A stretch of 27,139 bases of DNA from a virus. How positions within the stretch are numbered: position 1 is the stretch's first letter; every line of letters starts with the position of its first letter. The stretch lies in the IMG/VR virus record IMGVR_UViG_3300044620_001313, positions 1 to 27,139 of that record. The stretch is one strand, 5' to 3'. The position numbers and the translations under genes were made by a program. The notes beneath the pieces were generated by a model, which saw only the letters and a program-made list of their open reading frames with translations, searched no databases and was not told the origin of the DNA. This document shows, piece after piece, positions 8,348 to 17,537 of the stretch.

Positions 8348-11300
8348 TAGTAAAAGTATAAGTGAACGAAAGAAAGGAAAGAAGGACTAATATCTACACC
8401 TGTCCAGGTGATTTCATTGTTTGCAGCTCCACCAATTACACCGGGTACCGTTACTAAAGCAGTTGTGTGCATTGGCATAGGATTTAGGGCCCCTGGTGTT
8501 ATTGTTGCAGCTGAACCTCCAACATTCTTTAAAACCATTTTAACTGTTGCATTAGTTAAAGAACCTGGAGTAGCAAACACTTGTGAAGGACCTATTTGTG
8601 AGTGATGAAGCCAAGTATTAGTAAACGGATTGATTATACAAAAAGTAAAGCTTAAACCTAAATTTGTACCCAATGTGACTCCATTTACAATCAAATCATA
8701 TTTAGTTGCATTACTTACATTACTTATTCCACAACTTAAAGGATGTTTTGGCACAGGAACGTTATAAGGATAGTACATGATGTTTGTACTTCCTCCGGAT
8801 GGAGGAGGTATAATAATTACAGGAGTTGGAATAGAAAAAGTTCCAACTGTTGGACTACTTAAAATACCATCACTACAGATGTTAAACACTTGAAAGTAGT
8901 AAACTTTGTTTGAGTCTAACACACTGTCATCTAAAGTAAGTACATTAAAGCTGGTAACTTGGCTTTGAATTTGAATTAATCCTGTAGCAGTTACTTCGTA
9001 CAAAATCCATAGGTAGTTATTACTTGCTGAAGCAGCCCAGGTAATGGAAGCAAATGGAGGATCTCCAGATTCTATAATAGTTAAATCTTCTACTGGGTCA
9101 CAAACTTCTTCATCTGCTTGACAAGCATAGTCAGAAGTTGCTCCTGCAGTTACATTGTTAATTCCTTTATATACAACAGGTCTTCCATAAAGAAGTATTA
9201 CCTCTCCTACATATACATAGCCTTGATCGGTTACAAGTACATCAGAATAGTTAGGAGGACCTGCAATGTTAATTATATCCAGTATCTGATTTTCATTTGT
9301 AATACTGATGGGAGCTGGGTTTCCAATAGGTCTTAAATTTTTAACAGTGGCTATAAACCTTTTATACTTTTGATCCCAAGCAACAGTTACACCATTTCCT
9401 GTAAAAGGATTCTTTCCTACTACAACTAAAAACTCTCTTAAAAATCTGTGTATACCATCATTTAATAACTTTAAATCTTTGTTTTTGTACAAGTAAATTT
9501 CCCCTTGTTTAGCATCTGGAAACAAATACCCCAGAGGAGTTTTAATACAAGCTAAATCGTGTTGTGTACCGGCAAATCCTTGTTCAGCGGATTGAACTTC
9601 TTGGGGTTCAAATTGAAATATATCTCCTGTACCTAAGGTGATGGATAAAAGTCCAGATTCAAGTTTTGTTTTATCTTGAGTTACAAACAATGCATTAGTA
9701 CAATGTATGAGCAGTCTGTCATCCATACCTTCCAGGTGTTCTATAAAGCCCATGTTTTTTTGAACTTCATAGAAATCTAAAGCAAGAAAAGTTCTCCATG
9801 ATCTGCTATATTGTCTTGAAAGTTTTCCTCCTCTGTGAATTCTGTAAGGAAATTTAGTTTGATAAACTCTGTAAGGATTATAAATGTCATCTACTGTGAA
9901 ATCGTTGATTGCTTCAGAGCCTTTAGAATATCCGAACTGGTTTGGATCTACGTATCCTGAATAAAGTACTGGATAATACTGTGGCCAAGTTATAAAGGAG
10001 CCATAATCAGGTACCGGAAACTTTGGGTGCCATTTTGAATACTCATTTCCTACAAGTTCATAACGAGTATAAAGATTTGCAACAGACTCACAAGCAATCC
10101 TGTTTATAACTCTTCTTCCTCTCATATCTGGTCCAGCAATATTGGTTCCATCATCATAAGGAAGATTCCATACACCATCCATTATTCCATACGTATGAAA
10201 AGAGTATTCACATACAAAAATATCGCCTCCCCAGAAAGTTGCATTACTATTTAAAAGCACTGAATCTCCCATAGATATTAACTCCTGGTTATAGAAGTTT
10301 TCGTAAACATTGGGTTTTATATCACACAAATCTATTAAGTATGCTTCTGAAGTTGGAGTTATAGTACTAAAGTCACCTTGACCAGAGGTATCTTGAGCTT
10401 GTACAGTAAAGGGAAATGCAGTACCTAAAAGAGTTCCTACAAAAACTTTTTCCATGTACTGATTAATATGATTTCCGGAGGTAACATCATTGTTTAAGTA
10501 CAGTGTATCTTGTAATCCTCTGATGTTATTTGTTGGAGCATTAGAAGCTACTCCATTGGAAATATTGTCTAATAGATGACAACAGTTTCCATAAGAATCT
10601 TGAGGAGATGAGCCAGTGTTATAACTCCAAGAAAGATATTTATTTTTAATACCAGCTGTTAATTTATACTGAGCAGCAATAAAAGCAGGGTTTATTCCAG
10701 GCTGATTAAAGAGTACATCAAAGCCGTGGAATCTCATCCAATCTTCATTTGGAGAATATCCGGCTCCAGCTCCCGCTATTCGCCAGTTATGTCCCAGAGA
10801 ATATCTGGAACTAGGTTCAGTTACAACTGTCCAACCTGTGTTGGTTTTATGAGCACTGTATAAAAGTAACCCTTGACCATAGTTGGTCATGTTTTGAATA
10901 GTTCTTTTAGCATAAAGAATTTCGTACCCTACTATAATATTTTGATACTTTGGAGGTATAATAATATTGAAAGCTTTAGCTCCTAAAATATCTAATTTCT
11001 TAGTACCATAATCAACTTCAGTGCTGTACAAGTTTTCTTTGCACCACTTTAAGCTTGGAGTTTTATGATGTCTTACTTTTTGGCCTCTTAAATCATCTCC
11101 TCCCAAAGAAGATGAATCAAATGTATCTTCTATTGGGTACAACTCAGTATCATTTTCATAGCTCCCAGGAATAACAATATTTGAACTACTTGAGAAAGTT
11201 GTAATACAATCTTCTACTTTATATTTTGGAACTCCTAAACCTCCTGCAGTTCCTATTGCAGATGTTGCAATGTAAGCAGAGTCCATAGCTTCTCCGGGCA

Positions 11301-12390
11301 CATGGTAAGCTATTGTTTTGGTACCATTAGATAGTTTGTACTTAATGTAAAATCCATAAACTTCGTTATGTTTTAGAGATTTCTTTGTCCCATTTTTCAT
11401 GGATAAAGGAGCATTTTCTACATCAAGCAACTCAGATTGTAAAGCTATTTTTATCAGATTTGCATAAGGCTGCATGTCTAGTACAGCAGCAGTTTTTTCA
11501 AGTTTTCCCAGATAAAGAGAATCATTCAACTGTGTAATGCTTCCTACTCTATCGTAAAATACTTGAGAAGTTAAAACTTCCTCCAAAGAAATTTCTTCAT
11601 AGATATTATCTCCAGAAAAAGTAACTACGTTTGTGCCTGGTAAAACTGGAATCTTTTTTAAAAGGTATGCTTTTGTTATTCCTAAAACTTTAGATACAAC
11701 TACAGGTTCAAAAAACTCATACCCTAAATCCATGGAAGAGTATTGAAGTACAACAGACTTGTCTGCTATATTATCAGAATCATTCGAAGTAATTGCTATG
11801 CCGGAGCTTACTTCTGAAAAGGAGGTACGTGTTCCATCACTTTTATAGTATCTTCCTGCAAAAAAGTAAGAACCTACTTGAATGTATCCTCCTACTTGTT
11901 CAAACTTGTATAAGCTTGGGTAAATACACTCTGGAAATAAATTCCAATCTCTCAATTGGGCTATCTGGGGATTATCAAAGTTTACAAACTTAGGAAATGT
12001 ATGCTTATCTGTAAAAGCACATATCATTTCTCCCAGATAGTTTCTTTGTACTTGACCTGTGATATAGTTCTCTACTTTATGGCCAAGTTTATAACTTGTA
12101 GTACTATCTTCAAATGTAAACGAAACAACTTTAGTTAAAATGTTGACTCTTTTAATAACTGTATTTACATTATCTGTAGCAAAAATAATAACATCGTCGG
12201 TATCTGTTCCAAGTACACCATTTACTTTATATTGTACCGGTAGAAGATCTTGTAAAACTTTTTTAAAGCCTGGTTCATTAATGATGGAGTCCAGGTATTC
12301 TGCTTGAATACCATTTTTCCCATAAGGATATGTTCCTTCTGGTTGGTCCTCTGGACGACCTTCAAAGTTTAAACCTCTAGTTAATTTCAT
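8347..12390 (-). CDS. Muzzle / tail stabilisation protein (P22 gp10-like)
   Basis: A 1347-residue beta-rich protein, the largest complete gene here. The N-terminus (MKLTRGLNFEGRPEDQPEGT, then NGIQAEYLDSIINEPGFKK) has the layout of phage tail stabilisation proteins: residues naming the gene product's own genome-end start, then a long propeller-like body. Around residues 900-1000, FIEHLEGMDDRLLIHCTNAL and LGTGDIFQFEPQEVQSAEQG resemble crassvirus muzzle sequences. Residues about 1097-1188 look like a fibronectin type III domain. A Pro-rich linker (IIIPPPSGG) leads to a final beta domain of about 150 residues. In crAss001 the muzzle forms the distal tail barrel below ring 1. The start overlaps the 82-aa gene by 14 bases. 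Family call is strong; the C-terminal extension is unusual. Confidence 0.85.
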   Translation of the reverse strand: MKLTRGLNFEGRPEDQPEGTYPYGKNGIQAEYLDSIINEPGFKKVLQDLLPVQYKVNGVLGTDTDDVIIFATDNVNTVIKRVNILTKVVSFTFEDSTTSYKLGHKVENYITGQVQRNYLGEMICAFTDKHTFPKFVNFDNPQIAQLRDWNLFPECIYPSLYKFEQVGGYIQVGSYFFAGRYYKSDGTRTSFSEVSSGIAITSNDSDNIADKSVVLQYSSMDLGYEFFEPVVVSKVLGITKAYLLKKIPVLPGTNVVTFSGDNIYEEISLEEVLTSQVFYDRVGSITQLNDSLYLGKLEKTAAVLDMQPYANLIKIALQSELLDVENAPLSMKNGTKKSLKHNEVYGFYIKYKLSNGTKTIAYHVPGEAMDSAYIATSAIGTAGGLGVPKYKVEDCITTFSSSSNIVIPGSYENDTELYPIEDTFDSSSLGGDDLRGQKVRHHKTPSLKWCKENLYSTEVDYGTKKLDILGAKAFNIIIPPKYQNIIVGYEILYAKRTIQNMTNYGQGLLLYSAHKTNTGWTVVTEPSSRYSLGHNWRIAGAGAGYSPNEDWMRFHGFDVLFNQPGINPAFIAAQYKLTAGIKNKYLSWSYNTGSSPQDSYGNCCHLLDNISNGVASNAPTNNIRGLQDTLYLNNDVTSGNHINQYMEKVFVGTLLGTAFPFTVQAQDTSGQGDFSTITPTSEAYLIDLCDIKPNVYENFYNQELISMGDSVLLNSNATFWGGDIFVCEYSFHTYGIMDGVWNLPYDDGTNIAGPDMRGRRVINRIACESVANLYTRYELVGNEYSKWHPKFPVPDYGSFITWPQYYPVLYSGYVDPNQFGYSKGSEAINDFTVDDIYNPYRVYQTKFPYRIHRGGKLSRQYSRSWRTFLALDFYEVQKNMGFIEHLEGMDDRLLIHCTNALFVTQDKTKLESGLLSITLGTGDIFQFEPQEVQSAEQGFAGTQHDLACIKTPLGYLFPDAKQGEIYLYKNKDLKLLNDGIHRFLREFLVVVGKNPFTGNGVTVAWDQKYKRFIATVKNLRPIGNPAPISITNENQILDIINIAGPPNYSDVLVTDQGYVYVGEVILLYGRPVVYKGINNVTAGATSDYACQADEEVCDPVEDLTIIESGDPPFASITWAASASNNYLWILYEVTATGLIQIQSQVTSFNVLTLDDSVLDSNKVYYFQVFNICSDGILSSPTVGTFSIPTPVIIIPPPSGGSTNIMYYPYNVPVPKHPLSCGISNVSNATKYDLIVNGVTLGTNLGLSFTFCIINPFTNTWLHHSQIGPSQVFATPGSLTNATVKMVLKNVGGSAATITPGALNPMPMHTTALVTVPGVIGGAANNEITWTGVDISPSFLSFVHLYFY

Positions 12391-12625
12391 GTAGAATCAG
12401 TGCTTTGTACAAAAATATTAAATCTTTATGTAAACTTCTTTTACTGTTAAGGATTTCTAACCACTCTTTTAAGAAAGTTTCTTGTGCTGGTTGTACAGTT
12501 CCTGAATCAGTTAAAAGATTGTCTACAATACTTTGAATAATCATCAAATTATCGTAAGACTCTACTACAGGAAGTAAAGCTAACAGCGCATTTTTGCACT
12601 CTGTTGGAAGTTGATTAAAAGTCAT
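12377..12625 (-). CDS. Small helical protein upstream of the muzzle
   Basis: An 82-residue, Leu-rich, probably all-helical protein (NALLALLPVVESYDNLMIIQ near the start). There is no signal peptide, and its hydrophobicity reads as amphipathic helices rather than a membrane span. It overlaps the 104-aa gene by four bases and the muzzle start by 14, so it is embedded in the operon and probably coupled to muzzle translation. It is the only gene in the window ending in TAG. I do not recognise it; a fibre or muzzle assembly chaperone would fit position and size but is a guess. Confidence 0.65.
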   Translation of the reverse strand: MTFNQLPTECKNALLALLPVVESYDNLMIIQSIVDNLLTDSGTVQPAQETFLKEWLEILNSKRSLHKDLIFLYKALILHEIN

Positions 12626-12936
12626 AATTGAAAATCTTGTTTTAAAGCTTCTAATTCTTCAAGACTAAGTTTTTCCTTAGCATCTTTAACCCAAAGTTCT
12701 TGTAAACTAATTGTATTAACTACATTGATTGGGACTTTAACTACTCGACAATTTGGTAATTTTCCATACTTACTTTGCAAGTAATTGTGATAAAGTGTAG
12801 ATGGAGGCTCTTGTCCTTCTTCTAATACTTCTGGGTCTTGAATAAATTTTTCAGTTTCGTCATCGTAAATTGCTGTGGTAACACCTTCAGCATTTTTAAA
12901 TTCGTACACAACGATAACAATATAAAGGTTGTTCAT
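12622..12936 (-). CDS. Small acidic protein of unknown function
   Basis: A 104-residue protein with a beta-like N-terminus (NNLYIVIVVYEFKNAEGVTT), an acidic middle (DPEVLEEGQEPP) and a helical C-terminus (LWVKDAKEKLSLEELEALKQ). It sits between the Kelch-like fibre gene (10-base gap) and the 82-aa helical gene (4-base overlap). I see no known motif. Small partners next to fibre genes often help fibre trimerisation or attachment, but nothing in the sequence proves that here. Confidence 0.65.
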   Translation of the reverse strand: MNNLYIVIVVYEFKNAEGVTTAIYDDETEKFIQDPEVLEEGQEPPSTLYHNYLQSKYGKLPNCRVVKVPINVVNTISLQELWVKDAKEKLSLEELEALKQDFQL

Positions 12937-12946
12937 GAGATTAAAT

Positions 12947-14395
12947 TTAGATAATTAGTGTTCTTATAAACTCGGTTCTTCCTTGTGAAGCTGCGTATAG
13001 AAACAATAAAGTTCCACCGCCCGGGTCAGGTTCTACAAAAGGAAGTATAGCTAACTTGTTACCTTGAACTCCGGCATTTTGAGGTACAGTTATAAATGAG
13101 AAAGATTTTATTGCCCAATCACTAATACTAAATTTGAGTATTCTACCTGTATTTTCTTTCATAATAAAAACATTATCGTTAAGGTCCACAATGTTTGTAC
13201 CTGTAGTAAATGTTTCATTACGATTACCGTAATCTAACCCACTAATCCAAGTATTTGCAGCTATGTCATACATATCTAAGCTATTAGCACCCCCACCTCT
13301 GAAAGCAAGTATATACCTTCCGTTTTGTTTGTAAACAGTAGAACCTACTGTTAAGGCATTTGGACTTCCATTGGCGTTTAATGTCCAAGTTGCTTTCGAT
13401 ACCCAAGAAGCAAAACTTCCTGCACCTGGAGCACCTGCTCTTGCAGCACCTGGAGAAAGTGTAGTCCAGTTATTCCCAGAAACTGAAAATCTGTACATAG
13501 TAACAGCATTATTGCCAATCAAGTAAAAGAAATCATCATTGCCTTCTATTACATATTGACTTGTAGCATCTGGATTGACAGTCCAAGTAGGTACAGTTAT
13601 CACAGTTCCTGTATTTGAACTAATTGTTCTAATTTGACCGACTCCTGTACCCGCAGTAATTCTAATTTGAGAATTAGCCCATTGATTTGTAAGCCAAGCC
13701 TTGCCGGAGTTAGTAATTGTAGTACCTGCTCCTGCTGTAGCAGTACCTGTTTCAAATGATTCTGCACCGCCTGGTGTAGCAATTAAAGAACCTTCTGTGC
13801 CCCAAGTAACACCTACAGCTGTTCTAGCAGTCCAAGCATTAGTAGCTATGTCATATACACTAAATCCTGCTGATGCTCCTGCGTTTTGAAACCATACAGA
13901 TCCTGCAAAAATCTGAAATTGTGTAGTACCATCAAAAGTTGTACTGCCATCCACTGTAAGTACAGCATTAGCGCCAATAGTATTAGATACAACTAATCCT
14001 TCATAACCAACTCCTAATCCAGCTATAACTCTTACTTTTCTACCAGCTAAATTTCTAACTATAGTTCGATTTGTGTTTATAGTACTTAAAGCTCCTCCTG
14101 TTGCAGTTTGAGTAAATACTCCACCCATAGCACTTAATCCTCTGTATTCTCCACAAGCTCCTATCCCAAAGGTTCCGGCTGCTCCCGATGCTGGTAATTG
14201 TAACCAAGAATCCTCATCTCCATCATATCTATGAATTGCAGCAGCAGTTTGAAAGAAGTATATAGGACTGTTAGGAGTTAAATTTCTTTTATCTCCTACA
14301 AGAAACATACCTGCTGCCGTAGATGCTGGCAATGGGGATAAATACTCCCAGTTTTTTCTATGTACAAGTTTTCGTAATTTATTAGTTATGCTCAT
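12947..14395 (-). CDS. Kelch-like fibre/adhesin protein with duplicated insert
   Basis: A 482-residue beta-rich protein. Kelch-type blade signatures recur: IHRYDGDEDSWLQL (54-67), VYDIATNAWTAR (180-191), MYRFSVSGNNWTTL (300-313) and MYDIAANTWI (375-384). This suggests an incomplete or small beta-propeller. Two homologous ~65-residue modules interrupt it, at about 100-163 (VRVIAGLGVGYEG, then AVLTVDGSTTFDGTTQFQI) and 217-284 (IRITAGTGVGQIRTISSNTG, then WTVNPDATSQYVIE). The second form is common in phage structural proteins. The N-terminal 15 residues are basic and could anchor it to the virion. It overlaps the 183-aa gene by four bases. Receptor or glycan binding at the tail is the likely role, by inference. 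Confidence 0.65.
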   Translation of the reverse strand: MSITNKLRKLVHRKNWEYLSPLPASTAAGMFLVGDKRNLTPNSPIYFFQTAAAIHRYDGDEDSWLQLPASGAAGTFGIGACGEYRGLSAMGGVFTQTATGGALSTINTNRTIVRNLAGRKVRVIAGLGVGYEGLVVSNTIGANAVLTVDGSTTFDGTTQFQIFAGSVWFQNAGASAGFSVYDIATNAWTARTAVGVTWGTEGSLIATPGGAESFETGTATAGAGTTITNSGKAWLTNQWANSQIRITAGTGVGQIRTISSNTGTVITVPTWTVNPDATSQYVIEGNDDFFYLIGNNAVTMYRFSVSGNNWTTLSPGAARAGAPGAGSFASWVSKATWTLNANGSPNALTVGSTVYKQNGRYILAFRGGGANSLDMYDIAANTWISGLDYGNRNETFTTGTNIVDLNDNVFIMKENTGRILKFSISDWAIKSFSFITVPQNAGVQGNKLAILPFVEPDPGGGTLLFLYAASQGRTEFIRTLII

Positions 14396-14943
14396 AAGAA
14401 TTCAATTTGATTGTAGATATGCGCTGATCCAATGTTAGACATGTGGTAAGGAAGTGGTGCTGCATTACCCCCAGCGAAGTTGTTTAAGTTTGTAAGATTT
14501 GTTAATGTAGTAACACCGGCTACAGTAGTGACGTTTGCTAAAGTAGGCAAAGAAGATACTGCTACTGTTCCAGTTTCTACGTTAATAGCCATACGATCAG
14601 CTGTATCTAACCTGGCCATTTTTTCAATTATTCCTACTAATAAGAATATTGCTGTATCCAATGATGCTTGAACATCTTTTTCTGCACTATTGTCTTCGTA
14701 GATTATTTGAAGAATGTCATCAGCATTATTAGAACTGGTGTCAAAAGTTAATGTAACTCTATTATCATTTATAGCAAATAACCCTTTAGCTTGACTCGTA
14801 GGCAAATAGATGATTGTTGCTGTTGTTACATTGATTATAGCAACAAGTTTTTTTATGTCAAAATCATCTAATGTAATTTCAACATTTCCTATTCCAGAAA
14901 TTCCTGGACTAAAAATGTATGGAGGTGTTATAAATTTTTTCAT
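14392..14943 (-). CDS. Fibre-associated structural protein
   Basis: A 183-residue protein. The first ~85 residues are beta-like (NVEITLDDFDIKKLVAIINV and following). Residues 90-115 form a helix. From about 128 a repetitive Thr/Val/Asn/Leu strand runs (LPTLANVTTVAGVTTLTNLT), ending NNFAGG. Such repeats are typical of trimeric phage fibre shafts or their adaptor proteins. The C-terminus (YHMSNIGSAHIYNQIEFL) looks like a conserved docking peptide. It lies three bases after the long fibre gene and overlaps the Kelch-like gene by four bases, so all three probably form one appendage. Exact role unknown. Confidence 0.6.
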   Translation of the reverse strand: MKKFITPPYIFSPGISGIGNVEITLDDFDIKKLVAIINVTTATIIYLPTSQAKGLFAINDNRVTLTFDTSSNNADDILQIIYEDNSAEKDVQASLDTAIFLLVGIIEKMARLDTADRMAINVETGTVAVSSLPTLANVTTVAGVTTLTNLTNLNNFAGGNAAPLPYHMSNIGSAHIYNQIEFL

Positions 14944-14946
14944 AGT

Positions 14947-16467
14947 TTATCCAAAAATTAAAGCGTTTGCTATTGATTCATCTGCTGATATAGGAGTGTA
15001 TCCCAATATTGAAGCTATTGAAGCTGTTTTCCATTGTGCAGGAGAAACTGTATTGTCATACCAAAGTGTATCTTTTAAAGTAGGACTTTGTGCTTGCACA
15101 TTATGTAATTCATCTAACTCATATCCATTTTGTATTCGAACATACCATCTTCCCGCAGCTCCATTACTTGCTGTAGTTACATTACCTAAATAAACTAAGT
15201 GATTTGGAGCATATGGTTTAACTTTAGTAATACTTCCTGGAGTTGATCCAAGATACAAAGGATCTCCATCATTATACGTAGCAGTTGGAAGAATACTAAG
15301 ACCATCTAGTAAACCTTGAGTAATAATTACTCCTTTCTGATTAGCTGCAATAGATGTAGATAGAACAACACCAACTGTCTGTGCTGAAGTAGGATCTCCT
15401 ACATTATTTGCCAACTTAACAGTCATTCTATCTCCTTGTCCTCCAAAAGCATAAACTACTTGCCCTTTTGTTATTGTAACAGAATCAGCGTTTGTAATAT
15501 AAGCATACATTGCATTTGGAGAAGTTCCTATTAATTGGAATCCTCCTGTTGTAGAATTATAAATACATAACATCTCTGCTCCATTCCAAATGTCACCACC
15601 TATAACAGGACCATCATTATTTCTATATAATGTTATTGCTCCTAATCCGTTTATATTTAGTGTAGCACCTGTGGTGTTACCATTAGTAAACCTAATCAAA
15701 TAAGCATCACCATTTGCATAAGAAGAAGGTCCTGTTATTGTTACCGTGTAAGTGTCTGTACCAGAAGCTGTTCCTTTAAGAATTCCGCTGCTAGTTGTAG
15801 CATTTAATGTTCCAGCAGATAATGTAAGACCTGTTCCTAAAGTTATTTCTTCCATGACTCCTGCTCCAGTACTACTTCTACCAATTAATTTATTAGTAGA
15901 CATTAATGTATTTACATTAACAGAACCAGTTGATCCAGAAACTGTAATGGGACCAGTTGCAAATATAGATGTTACAGCAGATGTCAAATATCCTGCTGAA
16001 GCATGGTTTCCCCATCCAAAAGCTGTATTCCAATTTGCAGAATTATCTGTTAAAATAGAATAAACTCCAGAACTTGCACCTCGTAACATGATACCTTGAC
16101 TTCCAAAGTCACCATCTACTACAACATCAGTATGACTTATTTGAGAAGTTAAATAACCTTGAGATGTTACCCAACTTTGTGTAGCATAACCACTTAAAGC
16201 AGTGCTTACTTGTGCAGCAGTTTGATAACCACTTGGATTGCTGGCATTGTACTTGGCATCTAAAGCAGCTTTTAAATCCAATTGTAAATCAATATTTCCA
16301 GTTAAATTTCCCCAATTGGTTCCTGCAGAAGCACCGTACACTAATGTAGGATTTCCTTCATTATCTGTTACATACTGATCCACTCTCGTAGGAGATTTAT
16401 CTACGTAGACTGTGGCAGTAGCTGGCCAGTAATTAGGGGTAGTTTTAAATCTGAAAACTCTATACAT
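14947..16467 (-). CDS. Tail (or head) fibre protein
   Basis: A 506-residue protein, low in charge and rich in Gly, Ser, Thr and Asn, as in trimeric phage fibres. The N-terminal ~60 residues (FRFKTTPNYWPATATVYVDK) may attach it to the virion. Residues 64-110 carry short repeats such as SGYATQSWVTSQGYLTSQ. WNTAFGWGNHASAGYL (146-161) is a signature seen in many tail-fibre proteins. Beta repeats with GTGLTLSAGTLNATTSSGIL follow. The C-terminal ~40 residues (TPISADESIANALIFG at the end) may be a trimerisation or tip segment. Its ATG shares one base with the stop of the membrane-protein gene. Fibre identity is well supported; whether it decorates tail or head cannot be told. Confidence 0.75.
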   Translation of the reverse strand: MYRVFRFKTTPNYWPATATVYVDKSPTRVDQYVTDNEGNPTLVYGASAGTNWGNLTGNIDLQLDLKAALDAKYNASNPSGYQTAAQVSTALSGYATQSWVTSQGYLTSQISHTDVVVDGDFGSQGIMLRGASSGVYSILTDNSANWNTAFGWGNHASAGYLTSAVTSIFATGPITVSGSTGSVNVNTLMSTNKLIGRSSTGAGVMEEITLGTGLTLSAGTLNATTSSGILKGTASGTDTYTVTITGPSSYANGDAYLIRFTNGNTTGATLNINGLGAITLYRNNDGPVIGGDIWNGAEMLCIYNSTTGGFQLIGTSPNAMYAYITNADSVTITKGQVVYAFGGQGDRMTVKLANNVGDPTSAQTVGVVLSTSIAANQKGVIITQGLLDGLSILPTATYNDGDPLYLGSTPGSITKVKPYAPNHLVYLGNVTTASNGAAGRWYVRIQNGYELDELHNVQAQSPTLKDTLWYDNTVSPAQWKTASIASILGYTPISADESIANALIFG

Positions 16468-16718
16468 TATTCCTTTTTTGAATTATCAGGGTGTTCTATA
16501 ATTTCTACCGGAGTCCTTTCTACCTCAGCTAATAAAGACTGAAAAAGATCTGCAATAGCACTTTGAATAACTTTGACAATAATCATAATTTTAGTGTCTC
16601 CATAATCTAAAGATATCATAATTAAGAGAACTAAATTAACTATCCAAGAAATTATAATTCTTAAAAGTCTAAACCATCTTGGAGCCGGTTTGTAGACATT
16701 TTTGTAACTTAGGTTCAT
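16467..16718 (-). CDS. Small membrane protein, holin candidate
   Basis: An 83-residue protein. A basic N-terminus (KNVYKPAPRWFRLLR) precedes a clear membrane helix, IIISWIVNLVLLIMISL (about 21-37). A second, weaker apolar helix (IMIIVKVIQSAIADLFQSLL, about 44-63) follows, then a charged tail (EIIEHPDNSKKE). Size, two possible spans and charged tail fit a holin. It is wedged by a 4-base and a 1-base overlap between the gp4-like adaptor and the fibre gene, so it is made with late structural proteins. No endolysin gene neighbours it, so a virion-linked membrane role remains possible. Confidence 0.6.
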   Translation of the reverse strand: MNLSYKNVYKPAPRWFRLLRIIISWIVNLVLLIMISLDYGDTKIMIIVKVIQSAIADLFQSLLAEVERTPVEIIEHPDNSKKE

Positions 16719-17533
16719 ACATAAGGATTTTCGTGGTTATCTACTCTAAAAAAGTTAGACCAGTAATTATCTGGAGGTATAAGTCTTACTTGGGTTTTAA
16801 CTTGCTGCTCTTTCTGGTCCGGAGTAGGATAAGTTATTTCATTAATAGCCCTTCTTCCATAGATTTCAAATCTTTCTATCAACTCTCTTTCATTGTACAC
16901 AGTATCTTTAAATCCTGCGCCTATTAGTTTGGCTCGTACATAACAATAGATGGCTTCTTTATAGTTTTCATTGTCTGGAATTAGTGGGAGGCCGTTAACA
17001 TCTAAAGGTCTGGAGTAATAATGTAATCTTAGTACTCCATCAGCAATAGAAGTTGTTATCCAATCCATTTCAAAAGAATACCAATGGCTTGGATGTACAT
17101 CACAACTTTGAACTGCTTCAAGAGTTTTGGTTGGAGAAATATCTGAGGTCCATAAAATATTGTTTTGATCAATGTAAGTATCGTTTGGAACTGTAGCAAT
17201 AACTGATTCAAAAATTGGAATACTGTCCATCTCTAGATTAGAGTTAGTCAGATTATGCCCAGTTGCATAGTGTTTTGCAGTACTAGAATAATGGAGTCTG
17301 GCACCTTCGTATTCTACTGCTATTAAGTCAATTAAACCACAAGGCATTTTCCCTTTATGAAAGGATATTGTACAATCATAGTATTTATACGTAAGCTCCA
17401 TGGAAGTTTTTAATTGTCCCATAGCTTCCGGAATCCATTCTAACATATCAGGAATAAAGGAAGAATCCTGTAATCTCGTGTTTCGAATTATCCTGGCAAT
17501 CACTTCATCAATACTGGTAGATCTGAAATTCAT
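16715..17533 (-). CDS. Tail tubular/adaptor protein, P22 gp4-like (ring 1 candidate)
   Basis: A 272-residue protein. The N-terminal helices (STSIDEVIARIIRNTRLQ and PDMLEWIPEAMGQLKTSMEL) followed by a beta domain and a C-terminal helix with RAKLIGAGFKDTVYNERELI fit the head-tail adaptor fold of P22 gp4 and T7 gp11-like proteins. In crAss001 the protein just before the muzzle forms a dodecameric ring at the tail barrel; this gene sits at that position apart from the inserted fibre cassette. It overlaps the membrane-protein gene by four bases and follows the basic 202-aa gene after four. Adaptor identity is good; the ring number is inferred from gene order. Confidence 0.7.
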   Translation of the reverse strand: MNFRSTSIDEVIARIIRNTRLQDSSFIPDMLEWIPEAMGQLKTSMELTYKYYDCTISFHKGKMPCGLIDLIAVEYEGARLHYSSTAKHYATGHNLTNSNLEMDSIPIFESVIATVPNDTYIDQNNILWTSDISPTKTLEAVQSCDVHPSHWYSFEMDWITTSIADGVLRLHYYSRPLDVNGLPLIPDNENYKEAIYCYVRAKLIGAGFKDTVYNERELIERFEIYGRRAINEITYPTPDQKEQQVKTQVRLIPPDNYWSNFFRVDNHENPYV

Positions 17534-17537
17534 GTTG

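Noticed and set aside
12377-12379. Possible TAG stop-codon recoding, known in some crassviruses
   Set aside because: Large frames contain no in-frame TAG and one gene ends in TAG, so the standard code explains the window; that single TAG would be followed by TGA five codons later, so it is weak evidence by itself.
13600-13782. Minus-strand 60-codon frame in an alternative reading frame
   Set aside because: It lies within the Kelch-like gene and has repetitive Gln/Leu content typical of an out-of-frame read of Gly/Thr repeats.
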